In this document: piece after piece, positions 21,901-34,728 of the stretch | How the letters are laid out: each line of letters starts with the position of its first letter | Numbering within the stretch: position 1 is the first letter of the stretch | NCBI GenBank assembly: GCA_004431415.1 | Contig: QPMI01000005.1 | Location: forward strand, 434,001-498,000 | DNA: 64,000 nucleotides | Reading direction: 5' to 3' | Source: Cyanophora paradoxa | Lineage: Eukaryota; Glaucocystophyceae; Cyanophorales; Cyanophoraceae | Notes under the pieces: generated by a model | Told to the model about the DNA's origin: nothing | Database searches by the model: none | Seen by the model: the letters and a program-made list of their open reading frames with translations, nothing else | Position numbers and translations under genes: made by a program

Positions 21901-24900
21901 GCGGCGAGCGACTTGACCTTGATCGACTCCGGCTCGAACCCCGGCACCGCGAGGATGTTCTTCTCCACGAACGCCACGCACGCCTCCTGCAGGTGGGCGG
22001 GCCGCCGCGCGTGGGCGCGAGAGCTCGGGGGGGCGGGCGGGCGGGAGGGCGCGGGCGGACGGGGACGTTGTCCTTGTCGAAGGTCTGGAGGCCGACGAGG
22101 AACTTCTCGACGGAGGCCATCAGCTTCTTGAAGTTGTTCCACGAGAGGTCCTTCGGGATGCGGCCGCCCGGCGCGCACAGCACGAGCACCGCCTTCCCCA
22201 CGTTGATGATGTCGTCCGCGGGGCTCGTGAAGGCCTTCAGCTCCGTCAGCGACTTCTTGTCCAGCGAGTTCAGCGCCCGCTCCGCCTCCTGCGCGCCCCA
22301 GCGAGCGGCGGTCAGCGATGGCGACGGGGCGGGGCAGGGCGGGGCGGGGCGCGGGCGGCGGGGCGGGCCTGGATGATGGGCTCGGCGACGGCGAGGTCGT
22401 CGGAGCACTCCTTCTGGAAGGCGGCGACCTCGGCGGCGATCTCCGACGACTTGGCCTCCTTCACCGCCGCGATCGCCTTCTGCTCCTCCGCCACCGCCGT
22501 CTCCTGCCCCAGCTGCTCCAGCAGCTTCAGCGCCGACCCCTTCTTCTCCTCCACCACCACCATCTCCTCCTTCAGCTGCTCCTGCAGGTCCGCCACCTTC
22601 GACTCCGTGTCCCGCAGCTTCTCGAGCCCGTTCTCCAGCCGCGCCTTCAGGCTCTGGATCTCGCCCCGCTTGCGCGCCAGCATGGACTTGTAGAGGGCGA
22701 TGAGCTCGAGGTAGCTCTTGGGCGTCGTGTAGTTGTGGCGCCGCTCCTGCTCGAAGAAGGCGGCGGAGGCGATGTTGACGCTGTGGTGGACGAAGGCGCA
22801 GTGCTGCGCGATCGCCTCGCGCTGCTCCCCGCTGATGTGCTCCACCTCCTTCAGGAAGCGGCCCGCGACCGCCACGAGCGCCTCCGTCGTCCACTCGTGG
22901 AACCAGTCGATCGTCGAGCACGTGATCATCCCCGGGAACTGCCGCGCCCGCACCCGGAACTTGTCCCCCACGGGGCTCACGCACAGCACCACGTGCAGGT
23001 TCTTCCGGACCTGCGCGCGGGGCGGTGAGCAAGGCCGGCGAGGGGCGCGGGGGCGGGCGAGGGGCGCGGGGGCGGGCGGGCGGGGCGGCGCCTTCTCGAC
23101 GAAGAAGTCCCAGCAGTTGTCGCGCGTGTCCTGGATGCCCTCCTGCTTGACCTCGGAGCGGACGGCGTTGACGATGTTGTCGCGCTCGTCGGCCGAGAAG
23201 AGGTCGGGGATGTAGCCGGAGGAGAGGACGTCGTTGAGGTAGACCATGAAGCGCTCGTCGACGATCTGGCCGTCCGTGAGGAGGAAGACGAGCTTGAGGC
23301 CCTTGACGCCCGTCCGCATGTACAGGTTCTGCAGCTCCGCGCGGAACTCGGCGACGCCGTACGTCTGCGTCACCGCGATCTGGAAGACGTCGTAGCCGCA
23401 GATGAAGGCCGCCAGCCGCGCCAGGCTCTGCTTCCCCGAGCCCCCGACGCCGACGAGGAGGGCGTTGCCGCGCGGGTTCTGCAGGATGCGGCAGATGCGA
23501 CAGATGTGCTCCATGGCCTGGTCGAAGAGGACGAGCTTCATGACGGGGCGCGTCTCGTTGTACTCGCTGAGGCGCTCCTCGAGGACGCGGCGGAGCTTGG
23601 CGTAGTCGGCGCACGCGATGTAGTTGAGCGACTCGTCCCCCGAGGGCGTCACGAACGAGGTGAAGAGGAGCGGGCGGGCGAAGACCTGCTCCACGTTCAG
23701 CTCCTCGAAGTACTTCCGCACGATCTGCGCGGGGGCGGGGCCGGGCGGCGTGAGACGCCGGCGGGGCGGGGGCGGGGCCGGGGGCGGCTCGCGAGGCGGG
23801 GCGACGGAGGCGGACCTCGACGACGAGCTCGCCACAGCGGGAGATGTCGGCGTCGGAGACCAGGCGGTCCTGGAAGGTGCGCTCGCACTCGTGCACCCAC
23901 AGGCGCACCATCGCGAGCGGCGTCGCGTAGCCCTCCGGCGCCGAGAGGCACAGGCCCTGGAAGATCGCCGACAGCTCCCGCAGGTTGAACTGCGCCGCGG
24001 GGCGCGTCAGGGGCGGGCGGCCCTGGGGCGGGGCGGGGCGGGACCTGGTAGTGGAACTTGACGGCGGTGGGGACGAAGGTCTCGGCGACGTTGCGGTGCA
24101 GGTCGAGCGAGGCGCTCACCATGCGCTCCGCGAGGCCCGAGACGGCCGTGTCGAAGCGCTGGAGGTGCCCGTGGAGGATCTGCCCGTAGATGGACTGCAG
24201 GTCCTCCTGGCTCGGCATCTGCACCGCGAAGGTGGCGAACTGGCGCTGCAGGCGCGGGTCGATGGTGAAGCTCCCCGCCGTCGGGTTCATGCACGCCATG
24301 TACTGCGTGTTCACGATCTCCTTGAGCTGCAGCTTGGCGCGGTCGTACCACTGGTGGTAGTCCGTGTGCTGCCGCAGCAGCGCGATCGGCTGCTGCGTGC
24401 CGTACTTGTCCACCGCCGGCATGTTCATGTCGTCGATGAAGTAGACGAGCTTCTTCTGGCCGGGGGGCCCGTACGCGCGCCCGGCCTTCTTCTCGAGCGG
24501 CTGCTCCATGATGGTCTGGAGGGAGAGGGAGTCGGTCATGCAGTTGAAGTTGATGGTGACGGCGAGGGTCAGCTCGGGGTCCAGCGACTTGAGCTTCTCC
24601 CGCACGATCATCGTCTTGCCGGTGCCCGCGGGGCCCACGAACATGGCCGCGCGCCCGCGCTCCTCGAGGAGGTCGAGGAGGTAGGTGAGGCGGACGGTGT
24701 CGGCCGTCGGCACGAAGATGCTCGAGAAGGCCGTGTCGGGGGTGTGCAGGTAGGCGGGGACCTTGTCCGCCCACGGCAGCAGCGTCTGCTGCTCGAAGTC
24801 CACGTAGTAGTCGAAGACGAGGCCCTCGTCCGGCAGCTTCGGGCTCTTGAACTCGTCCCGCACGAAGCGCGAGAAGTCGGCCCGCTGGTCGTGCACCTTG

Positions 24901-27900
24901 TCCCGCGTGAGGCCCCCGCCGAGGGCCCAGATCGCCGAGAAGATGAAGAGCGGCTCCAGCATGCGCTCGTCGACGTTGCGGCGGATGGACTTCGAGCCGA
25001 TCGGCGCGTGCCGCACCGAGGTCGACATGCTCGCCCCGCTCCCCACCCGGCTGAAGGCGTCCGAGTCGAGGAGGCCCTGCAGCAGCGAGCACCAGGCCGT
25101 CACCATCGCCACCTCGTTGATCGGGATGATGCTCTTGTAGTTCTTGTGCACGTAGGTGACCATCGCCTCGGCGTGCTTGTCGAACATCTTCTCGAGGGCG
25201 ATGCGCTCCATCTCGGGGCGCGTGTGGAGCCAGCTCATGTAGATGGGCGCGAAGCCGACGTCGCTGGCGTTGAGGAAGACGACGCCGCCGCGGGAGACCG
25301 TCGCTGGCGACGCGTTCTTCATGTCCGCCACCTCGAAGAGCAGCCGCATCGGCGCCGTCAGCGGGATGCGCTCGTTCGACGCCAGCGTCAGCATCTTGTT
25401 GTCGTCCATCACCGTGTTCATCGACTCGATCCACTCCGCGTCGATGTCGCCGTCGAGGACTGCGCGGGCGGGCGGGCGTCAGGAAGCTTGCGAGGCCGCG
25501 CGGGAGGGGCGGGGCGGGGCGGGGGCGCGCCGATCCACTCGTGCGGGATGCCGGAGGTGTTGGCGAAGTCGCGGAAGATCTGGGAGATGAGGCCGTCGTG
25601 CCACTCGCGCGTCGCGGCGGAGACGTAGCCGTAGAGCTCGTGCCGCGTCACCGCCTTCGGGTTGAGCGTCGAGTAGATCGTCTTCTCGCCGACCTTGTTC
25701 TGCGCCCGCGCCAGCGTGCGCCAGACCTCCGACTTGCCGCAGCCGGGGGGCCCGAGGAGGAAGACGGACCAGCGGACGACGAAGATCTCGCGGAGCTGGG
25801 TGACCTTGAGGACGAAGTTGGCGTCGGGCTGGAGGTTGTGCTCCACGCAGACGTCCCGGATGGCCTCCTCGAAGGCGGTGTCGCGCTGGCGGGGGACGAG
25901 CTCGAGGGTCTTGGGGAAAAGGTCCTCGAGGAGGCCCATGAAGATGGGCACGTCGTCCGCCACGATCTTCCCCAGGTTGAAGTCGCGCAGGGCGCGCAGC
26001 AGCACCCGCTCCTCCCCCAGCGTCTTGTCCGCCCGCTTCAGCCCCCCGGCCACGTTCAGCGTCGTCTTGATGGCGCGCAGCTTCCAGTCGTAGTGGATCT
26101 GGCTGGAGAGGAGGTCCTGGCAGAGGCGGTAGAGGATCATGAACTTGCGGGCGAGGAGCTTGCCCTGCTGGAAGCCCTCGCCGAGGAGCATGATCTCGGT
26201 GATGAGGTCCATGTCCGGGACGATCATGGAGACGGGGCGGAAGAGGGCCTTGAGAGACTCGGGGAGCTCGGTGCGGCCGGCGTAGCCCGGGTTCATGGTG
26301 ATGAAGGCGCAGGCGGTCGGCTGGAGGCGGATCTCCTCGTCCTCGAAGATGAAGCGCTGCTTCTTGGCGCGGATGGCGTCCAGGATGGAGCGGTACTGCG
26401 TCGAGCAGACGGAGAGCACCTCCACGGGGATCCGGTTGAACTCGTCGAAGCAGCCCCACGCCCCCGTCTGCGCCAGGCCCTTGTAGATCGCCCCCATCGT
26501 CTTGTAGTCCATCTGGTCGGAGCAGTTGAAGACGTACACCATCATTCCGAGCGCCCGCCCGAGGTCCTTCGTCGTCTCGGTCTTGCCCGTGCCGGCGGGG
26601 CCGGCGGGGGCGCCGCCGAGGCCGAGCCGCTGGGCCTGCGTGAGCGTGATGTAGCAGCGGTCCGTGAGCGGCGTGATGACGAGGCAGCCGCAGTTGCCGA
26701 TGTACTCGTACTGGTACCTGCGGGGCGAGTCGGGCCCGGGCAGACGCCAGAGCGGGGGCGCGCGCACGTGAATCCGAAGTCGCAGATGTCGATCTTGCAG
26801 AGCTTCGTGTTCTCGTCGATGGAGTAGCGGAGCTGGGAGAGCCACTGGAAGCACTCGGCGTTCTCGGCCTTGTCCTGGACGAGCTTGGTGACGACGTCGC
26901 GGTTGTGGACGTCGATGGTGACGAGGGTGATGAGCTTGCGGCGGTCGTTGTCGGAGAGGTCCTGCATGATGATGTCGGAGAGGTTGTTGAGCTGCGACTG
27001 CTGCTTGCGGTTGTACTCGCGCAGTGCCCCCTCGTTGCCGTCCTCGAAGGCCGCGAACGCGTACGTGACCTCCTGCGTGTACATGATGCGCGAGACGACC
27101 ACCACCAGCTGCGCGCAGTGGTCGAACACCCACCGCTCCCTGCCCGCCCCCCGTCAGCCCCAGCGCGAGAGGGCGGGAGGAGAGCGCGCGGGGCCCGGCG
27201 CCGGCGCCGGCGCACCGCGGCTTCTCGTCGTAGGAGGCGGCGCCCTCCTGCAGGCGGACGCGCAGAGCGTCCCGCATCGCGTCGGTGAGGCCGTTGAGCC
27301 AGACCTGGCGAGCCACGGCCGGGCGTGAGAGGTCCTGCCGGGCGGGCGCGGGGGGCGGCGGGGGCGCACCTCGACTGGGCCCTCGCAGGCGAAGGGCTTG
27401 GGGAAGGCGACGTACTCCTTCTCCTTGCTGTGCATGCCGACGGCCATGTGCGTGGTGCGGCCCTCCTTGTCGACGGCGAACTCGAGCTTCTGGATGTTGT
27501 CGAAGCACTTGGAGAGGTGCTTCTGGATGAGGAGCGGGTTGGAGCCCTTGGAGAGGATGTCGATGAGGTCCGCCGAGGAGACGAAGTAGAAGCGCGGGTA
27601 CGCAACGCGCTTCGTCTCGAGGTAGTCGGCAAGCGCCTTCTCGCACTGCTCGAGGAGCGACTTCATGTCCTCGAGGACGCGCTGGCGGCCCTCGACGTTG
27701 CAGGCGTCGATGGCAAGCGGCTTCTGCACCGCCTCCTTCATGAGCTCCTTCCACTCCACGTCCACCAGGTCGAAGCGCTTCGAGTCCTCCGGCAGCTGCG
27801 GGAGGGTCAGGGGGAGGGCCGGGGGCGAGGGCGGAGCCGGCGGGCCTGGGTGCGGATGTCGACGGAGCCGACGAAGATGGCCTCGAGGGAGACCCACTTG

Positions 27901-30900
27901 GACTGGACCTCGAGCCAGACGTTGAGGACGGACTCGACGGAGCCGAGGCGCACGAGCCACTTGTTGACCTCCTCGGAGAACTGCGGGTTCCCCTGCACGT
28001 ACTTGCCGGCTATCATGTTCTGCACCTGCACGAGGTGCTCCTCCAGCGCCTCCATGATCTGCTCCGGCGTCTGCAGGATGAGCGTCTCCGACTCCTCGTA
28101 CTGCACGAACTCCAGCTTCAGGTTCCGCCACGCCCCGTCGATCTTCTTCAGGTTGTTCTCGATGATCAGCTCCTTCCGCGCGCAGTCCACGATGTCCATC
28201 ACCGCGTCCACCTGCGGCCCCGTCAGCGCGCGCGCGGGGCGGACGGGGGCCCTCCGGGGAGCCGGGCGCGGGGCCTGCCTGCTCGTGGAGCTTGAGGGCG
28301 AGCATGGAGGCGAGGGTGAAGGTCTCGTCGAGGTGGATGGTGACCCCCGTGGCGCGCATAAGCTGCTTCCAGTGCCGGTCCCGCATCGCCGGGTCGTGCA
28401 GCTCCTGCACCAGCGGCAGCGACGTGATGAGGTTCTTCACCGCGTCCTCCAGGCCCCGGAACGCCTCCCTGCGGCGGCGCGCCTCGGCCCCGCGCTGCAC
28501 AGGGGCGGGGGCGGGGGCGGGGCGGAGGGGCACCAGTTCTTGAGGGCCTTGTCGAGGGCGCGGACCTCCTTGAGGAGCTTGTTGCACTCGGCGATGAGGA
28601 AGTCGACGTCGATGTGCTCCCAGCCCGTCTGCTTCCACGACTGGAAGAGCAGCGCCTGCAGCGCGATCACGTCCCACACGCTCTTCAGCAGCACGATGTC
28701 CCCCCGCGTCTCCTTCAGCTCCTTGTACTGCGCGACGTGCAGCTCGAAGAGCTCCTGCAGCTCGTTCAGCCGCCCCGCCTCCTCCTCGAGCTGCACGAGC
28801 TGCGCCTGGTACGAGTCCAGGCTGCCGTACGCCTCCTCCCAGGCCTCGCTGTAGCCGAAGGGCGCCTTCTGCTGGAAGAGGGCGCGGAAGGCGCCGACCT
28901 TCTGCTCGAAGCCCTTGCCGCGCTGCTTCAGGAGCTCCGCCTCCGCGTTCTGCAGGGGCTGCAGCTGCTCCTTGACGTGGTACGTGAGCTTCTTCGTGTT
29001 GTTCCACATCACCGGCGCGTCGTCCAGCGCGTGCAGGATCTGCTCCGGCAGGTGCGTGTCGTACTTGCGCAGCAGCGCCACTGCCGCCGGGCCCCCGCCG
29101 CGTCAGCGGGGCCGGGCTGGGGCGGCGGGCGGGGCGGGGGCGCACCGGTCTGGCGCAGCGGCTCGAACATCTCGTCGTACTCCTCCGTGCGGACGCGGAC
29201 GTCGCGGAGGTAGCCTGCGCGCGGGGCGGTGAGGCCGCCGGCGGGCGCCCCGGGGCGGGGCGGGGCGGGGGCGGCACCCATGAGCTCGAGGAGGACGTCG
29301 CCGGGCTCGGCGTCCTTGCCGAGGCCCTCGTTGACGCGCTCGAGGAGGGCGAGGAAGTTCTGCACGGAGGAGACGACGTGGTTCGAGAGGTAGGAGACGT
29401 AGAGGTTGGACCAGCGCGCCACCCAGGCGCCGAGCGCCTGCTTGACGGGCTTGGCGTCGACGCGGAGCCAGCCGATGGTGGAGGTGCTGGGGAGGTTCTG
29501 GATGGCCTCGGCGAGGGGGCGGTAGCGGGCGATCTCGGCGTCGAACTCGGCGAGCGGCGGGATGCGCTTCCCCTCGGGCGTCTTCGCCCTCAAAAACTCC
29601 TCGAACTTCGCCTGCATGTCGTCCTTCCACAGGTACGAGTACTGCCCGCCCAGCCCGCCCCCGCGTCGGCCGCCGGGGCGGGCCGGGGCGGGGCGGGCCG
29701 GGGCGGGGCGGGGGCGGGGGCGCACGGCCTCGAAGGTGCGGCGGAAGTCGGCGCACTTGGCCTCGTTGTCCTCGACGTACTCGACGATCTCGTTGAGGGC
29801 GCCCAGGAGGCCCTCGTGCTCCGTGATCTCCTGCACGTAGTCGCCCTCCCCCGTGTCCAGCCGCCGCACCAGCGACGCGATGTTGAAGAAGCCCGACGTC
29901 CACTTCTGGATCACTGCGCCCCGCCCGCCTCAGGCCCCGCCCCGCCCCCGCGCCGCCCCCGCGGGGGTTGGATCACCGTCGCGGAGGCCGTCGCCGTGCG
30001 GGCGGGAGCCGAGCGGGGGCGAGAAGGTGACGTCCGGTGGCACGAGCTCGAGCTTGATCTCCAGCAGCGGGTTGATGTCGCCCTTGCCCAGGAGCACGGG
30101 GTCCATCTGCCGCTTCAGGTAGCCCAGCGAGTTCGCCACCGTCCGCGCGATGCCCTGCGCGCAGCGCCCCGCTCGCGCCGGCGCTCCCGAGGCGGGCGGG
30201 CGTGGGGGCCGGGGCGCGCCTGGACGACGATCTCGTTGACGTAGTCGACGTAGGCCTTCCAGGGGGGCGAGCCCTTGGGGACCTTGAGGACCTTGTTGGA
30301 GTTGAGGAGGAACTTGTGGATGTCCTGCCCCCCCTCGATGACGAGCGCGGAGCGGGTGTCGTAGAGGTGCTGCTGCTCCACCGTGAAGTCGTCCAGCGTG
30401 TACGTCTTGTCCTCCTTCCGCTTCAGCAGCGGCTCGTTCCACCACGACTCCAGCACCTGCGCCCGCCCCGCGCTCGCCCCTCCCCACGCCCGGAGCGCCC
30501 GGCGGGGCCCGCGGGGAGCGGCACCTTCTCGACGTCCTTGACGTCGCTCTTGAGGGTGGTGAGGAGCTGGTGGGCCCCCTTGACCTTGGTCATCGCCTCG
30601 CTGATGAAGTCGCCGATGCCGAGGGACTTCCAGTTGAGGTTCTTCTGGCCCTTCTCGAGCAGCTTGCTGACCGTGTCGAGCTGCTTGGCCACCAGCGGGT
30701 ACTCGACGTCCAGCATCGTCGCCATCATCGTGTTGAACGTCTGCGTGATCAGGTCCAGGTTGCCGATCTGCGTCCGGAAGACCTCCGCCTGCGCGCGGAC
30801 GTGAGGCTCCGGCGGGGCGGCGCCCGGGGGGCGGGGCGGGACCTTCTTGAAGATCTGCATCGCCGAGTCCGGGATGTCGAGCTTGAGGAGCTGGAAGTAC

Positions 30901-31586
30901 TTGACCTCGCGGAGGAGCTTCACCAGCGCCGGGTTGAAGTTGACCAGCAGGTCCTTCCCCTTCCCCTTCCGCAGCAGCGACTGCTTCAGCTTCTCCTGGC
31001 TCACGTCCTCCACCCCCTTCTCCCACTCCGCGTACTGCTCCCGCATGAAGCCCGCCAGGTCCGCCACCAGCCGCTCGTGCACCTGGCCGGCGGGGGCGCC
31101 GTCAGCGCGGCCGGCGGCGCGGGCCCGGGGGCGAGGGGGCGGCGGGGGCGCGAGCCTTCTGGAGCTCGCGGCCGTCCTCGCCCTCCCAGGATGCGCGGGC
31201 GTAGCTCTGGGGGGCGGCGGCCTTGAAGCGGTCCATGAGCTCGGCGCGCTCCTTGAGGCCCTGGCACCAGAGGAGCGCCCCCGCCACCGGCGGCAGGTTC
31301 GTCGCCATCGGCGGGTCCTCCTTGTGCCGCGCGAACTCCTCCGCGATCATCTGCGGGGCCCCGGCTCGGAGGGAGCGGGGCCGGGGCGGGGGCCGGGCGG
31401 GGCGGGGGGCGGGCGGGGCGCGCCTTGAGCTCGCCGGTGTAGGCGTGGATGAGGGTCGGGTACTTCTTCTCGAGGTCGGCGGCGAGGGCCTCGCGCTCCA
31501 GCAGGCCCTCGAACGAGTCGATGAGCTTGAAGCAGCCCTCGACCGTCGTGCAGTCGTCGAACGCCTGCGCGGGGAGGGGCATGAGA

Positions 31587-31628
<42 letters not shown>

Positions 31629-34309
31629 GGCGGCTCGGCGGGCAGCGGGCGGACCTGCGCGAGGACGGAGCCGAGGCGCCTCTCGAGCTCGCGGACGACC
31701 CCCCGGAACCTGCGGCGCCGCGCTCGCGGGCGTCGGCGGGCGCGGCTGCGCTGCACGGCGCCCGGCGGGGGCCGCGCACTTGTAGAAGTCCTCCTCGAAG
31801 GCCTTGCCGGGGCCCTCGCAGTCGACCGGGCTGTACTTCACCGCCTGGAACGCCGAGTACGCCGTCGTGAAGTCCGTGAAGATCTGCGCACCCCCGCCCG
31901 CGCTCAGCGCGCGCTGCTTCGCCCTCCGGGGCGGGAGGCCCCTCGCTGCCAGCGTCGGCGGCACTCGCCTGGCGGACGGACTGAGAGAGGGAGCGGCCCT
32001 TGGTGCCCCCGATCTCAAGCTTCTCGAGCTTGGCGAACTGGACCGTTGTCTGCGCGCGCGTGCGCGCACCAGGGGGACCGCCGTCAGCGCCAGGCCCCGG
32101 AAGCGGGGCCGGCCATGCGGCGCGCCTGGGCGAGGTCCAGGATGTCGTGGCAGCGCTCGACGAAGGACTCGAGGCGGGAGAAGACCGCCGCGTGGGGCAC
32201 CCGCCACAGGTTCTGCAAGCGGCGCGGCGAGGCGCGGCTCGGCGGGGGCCCAGGACCGGGAGGGGGCGCTCCGCGGGGCGGGACGCACGTTGGGGACCAT
32301 GACGGCGACCTTCTCGCGGTACTCGTCGTAGCAGTCCTTCAGCGCCTGGCAGACCTGCCGCCGCCCTCGGCCCCGCCCCGCCCGGCGCGGCGCGGGGGGC
32401 GGGGCGCGGCGCCGGCGCACGCGGATGGCGAGGCGGACGCGGTCGACCGCCTCCGCCGGCTCCACGTGGAAGATCTCCTGCGGGTTCACGTACCCCGTCG
32501 CCTGCCCCCGCCCCGCGTCAGCAAGGGGAGCCGGGCCGGGTCGCACAGGGCGGGGCCAGGGAGGGCACGCGCGCGCCTTCTCGATGACGTCGTTGCAGAT
32601 GAGGCGGAGGAGGACGTTGAGGCGGGAGGAGGTGTTGTAGTAGGTCGAATAGCGCCAGACGAGCGCCAGTAGGTGCATCACCGGCCAGAAGTGGTTCGGC
32701 AGCTGCATGAAGTCCCCGCACTGCGATGCCGGCGGTTCGGCGCAGGCGGCCGACTCCCGGCGCGGCGCGGGCGGGGCGGGGGTTGCCGGACCTCGTGGAG
32801 GAGAACGAAGTGCCGCTTGAGGCGGCGCAGGTAGTTCGCGTTGTCCGTCGCCTCCGTCCGCGCCTGCCTCCCGCTCAGGCCCCCGCGCGCACACAGGCCG
32901 CGCCCCGGACGCGCCTGCGCGACCTCCTTGCAGAGCTTGGCGAACGTGGGGTAGTATGTGCTCTTCGTCATGTCCAGGATCTGCGGCGGCCGCGCCGACG
33001 GCTGAGGGCCGCCCCACGAACGAGCGAGGCGGGCCGCCGCGCGGGGCGCGGGAGCACCTTGGCGACTTTGCGAATTTTGGAGCCGGAGAGCTGCTGGTCG
33101 ATGGAGTCGAGGTTCGCGGCCTTCGCCGTCCAGAAGTCCACCTCCGCCAGCGCCCCCGGGCTCTCCCCGCCCTGCGGCCCCGCCGCAGCCGCACCCCCGT
33201 CCTCCCCCTCCCGCGGCGATGGCGCCGGTGAGGCCGCCGGCGCAGCCGCCGCGGCTGCTGCCGCCGGTGCGCCTGGTTTGGGCGCTGCCGCCCCCGGTGG
33301 GCCCTGCTGCATCGCCCCCTCGGGTTCCGTCCGCAGAACCGCCTGCGGGGCGGGTGAGGGGGCGGCCGGGGCGGGGCGGGGGCGGGGCGGGCCTTGATGA
33401 GGCGCGTCCAAATGACGACGTAGGATTCGAGCGTGTGCACGCGCTCCTTGTCCCGCGTCGCCCGGTCCATCGTGTTCGAACCGACGTTCATGTCCGGCGG
33501 CGGCAGCGGCAGCAGCGTCATCCCCTGCGCCCCCCTCGCGTCGGGCGGCTGGCGGAGGCGGCGCGGCGCGCCTGCCCGGGGCCCGCCCCGCTCCACCGCA
33601 CCCGCGTCTGCCCGACTGTGACGTACGTTGATCCCATGAAGCGTTGCATGTGGTCCATTACCTCCTTGGCCAGCGTCTCCGACCACGAATCCTGGTTGCG
33701 CGCGCTCCCGAGCAGCGGCATGTAGACCTGCCGCGCCCTTCGCTTAGCTTTGCGCCGGGAACGCCGGCCGGCCGGCGGAACGCACGTCCTGGCAGACGGA
33801 CAGCGTTGTCTCCAGCACGTTGGGCGCCAGCTCGCCGCAGACGATCTCATTCTTGTAGTTGCTCGCATCGATGAGCACTGGCCGCCGCTTGAGAAAGTAC
33901 ACAACCTGAGCGGGCGGGGAAGCAGAGCGCTCCGGTTGGTGGCCGAAAAGCAAGCGATCCGCGTACGCGCTAGACGCTGCACCTTCTTTTTCAGGCCCGG
34001 CGGCATCGTCCAGTCCACGCAGAGGTCCTTTCCCCCGTCCCACAGGACGATGCGGCGGCTGTCCGGCCGCTCGAGGAAGTCTATGATGATTCTCCTGCGC
34101 ATTAGCGCGTGTCAGTCAATCTGCAGCGACCGCTGGCCCGAGCTGGCCGACCTGCCCGGATCCTTGTCGATGCATGTTTTCCACTTTTCGTACTTGACCT
34201 TTAGCGAGGAAAGCACGCGAACTTCCAGGTAGGGCATCGGGCCATCTGTTACGGGAGCTGCTGCTCCGGGCCCAGCCGCCCCGCTGGTAGTCGCTGCCCC
34301 CGACGCCAT
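17380..34309 (-). CDS. Axonemal outer-arm dynein heavy chain, gamma/DNAH5-DNAH8 type
   Basis: A complete motor gene of about 16.9 kb with several dozen short introns. It starts at 34309 ([10 protein letters not shown]). N-terminal DNAH5/8-type blocks include [46 protein letters not shown] and [16 protein letters not shown]-loops are AAA1 [15 protein letters not shown] (about 26.6 kb) with CFDEFNR, AAA2 [10 protein letters not shown] (about 25.74 kb), AAA3 [11 protein letters not shown] (about 24.63 kb) and AAA4 [10 protein letters not shown] (about 23.45 kb). The stalk coiled coils and microtubule-binding region lie at 22.7-21.6 kb, and AAA5/AAA6 at 21.5-19.9 kb. The C-terminus reads [34 protein letters not shown] and [11 protein letters not shown]. 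It powers ciliary beating. Introns mix GT and GC donors. An Ala/Pro-rich insert at 33.15-33.35 kb is unusual. I see no break in the motor. Confidence 0.95.
18856..19045 (-). other. Dynein intron with GC donor and sense-strand poly-C
   Basis: The sense strand reads GACCTCAG|GCGAGCC at the donor and GGCCGGCAG|GTACATC at the acceptor. The join rebuilds the near-invariant dynein sequence [13 protein letters not shown] with a split AGG codon, so the GC donor is fixed by homology. Length 190 nt. On the plus strand it holds long G runs (18907-18935, 18972-18988, 19003-19017), meaning C runs in the transcript. Confidence 0.9.
20321..20352. repeat. GGGGC pentamer array in a dynein intron
   Basis: A run of GGGGC units on the plus strand, the clearest of many GGGGCGGGG arrays found in almost every intron of this gene. 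On the sense strand they read GCCCC repeats. Confidence 0.7.
31585..31627. repeat. (GCC)n trinucleotide repeat in a dynein intron
   Basis: About fourteen consecutive CCG/GCC units, directly after GGGCATGAGACG. They lie in the intron between the exons ending SVLAQ and starting AFDDCTT, so they are not translated. Confidence 0.85.
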
Positions 34310-34728
34310 CGTTCGAAGCTAGCTAGCTACGGACTAACAAGCTAACAGTGCCGCATGCTGTGGCAAGTGATACACGAAGCTCCGATCGTCCTGAACAGCG
34401 CTTCTCCGCCTGCCTCGCTGTCTCCGCCGCGACGCGCTCGGCGGCCTGTGCAACCCGCTCCCTCTATCTACAATCGTCTTGGTCGCCGGTCGACAGCGTA
34501 GTCCGGCTTCCTTGTAGCTCGCCCGCCGAAGCCGCGATAAGACTACGACGGTGAGGGTAGTGTATTTCCTGATCCAGCATTTCGTACCCCCTTCTTGAAC
34601 CGATCGTTACCGATGCGCCAGGAGCGCTTTGCTGGCCGTGCGGTAGCGCTCATTCGAATTGCGAACATAGCCAGAATCGATTAGCGAGCCTTGAAGCTAG
34701 CGAAGCGCATGCAGCGGGTTTCGAGGTC
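34310..34728. promoter_or_regulatory. Divergent promoter region of dynein heavy chain and GT15-like gene
   Basis: 419 bp between two start codons facing apart. GCTAGCTAGCTA lies 9-20 bp upstream of the dynein ATG. No further element is recognised. Confidence 0.4.

Noticed and set aside
23985-25628. 547-codon open frame on the plus strand opposite dynein (also 25541-26827, 19256-20281, 20944-22131)
   Set aside because: These are shadows of the GC-rich dynein coding strand. They lack recognisable domains and run across dynein introns and exons alike.
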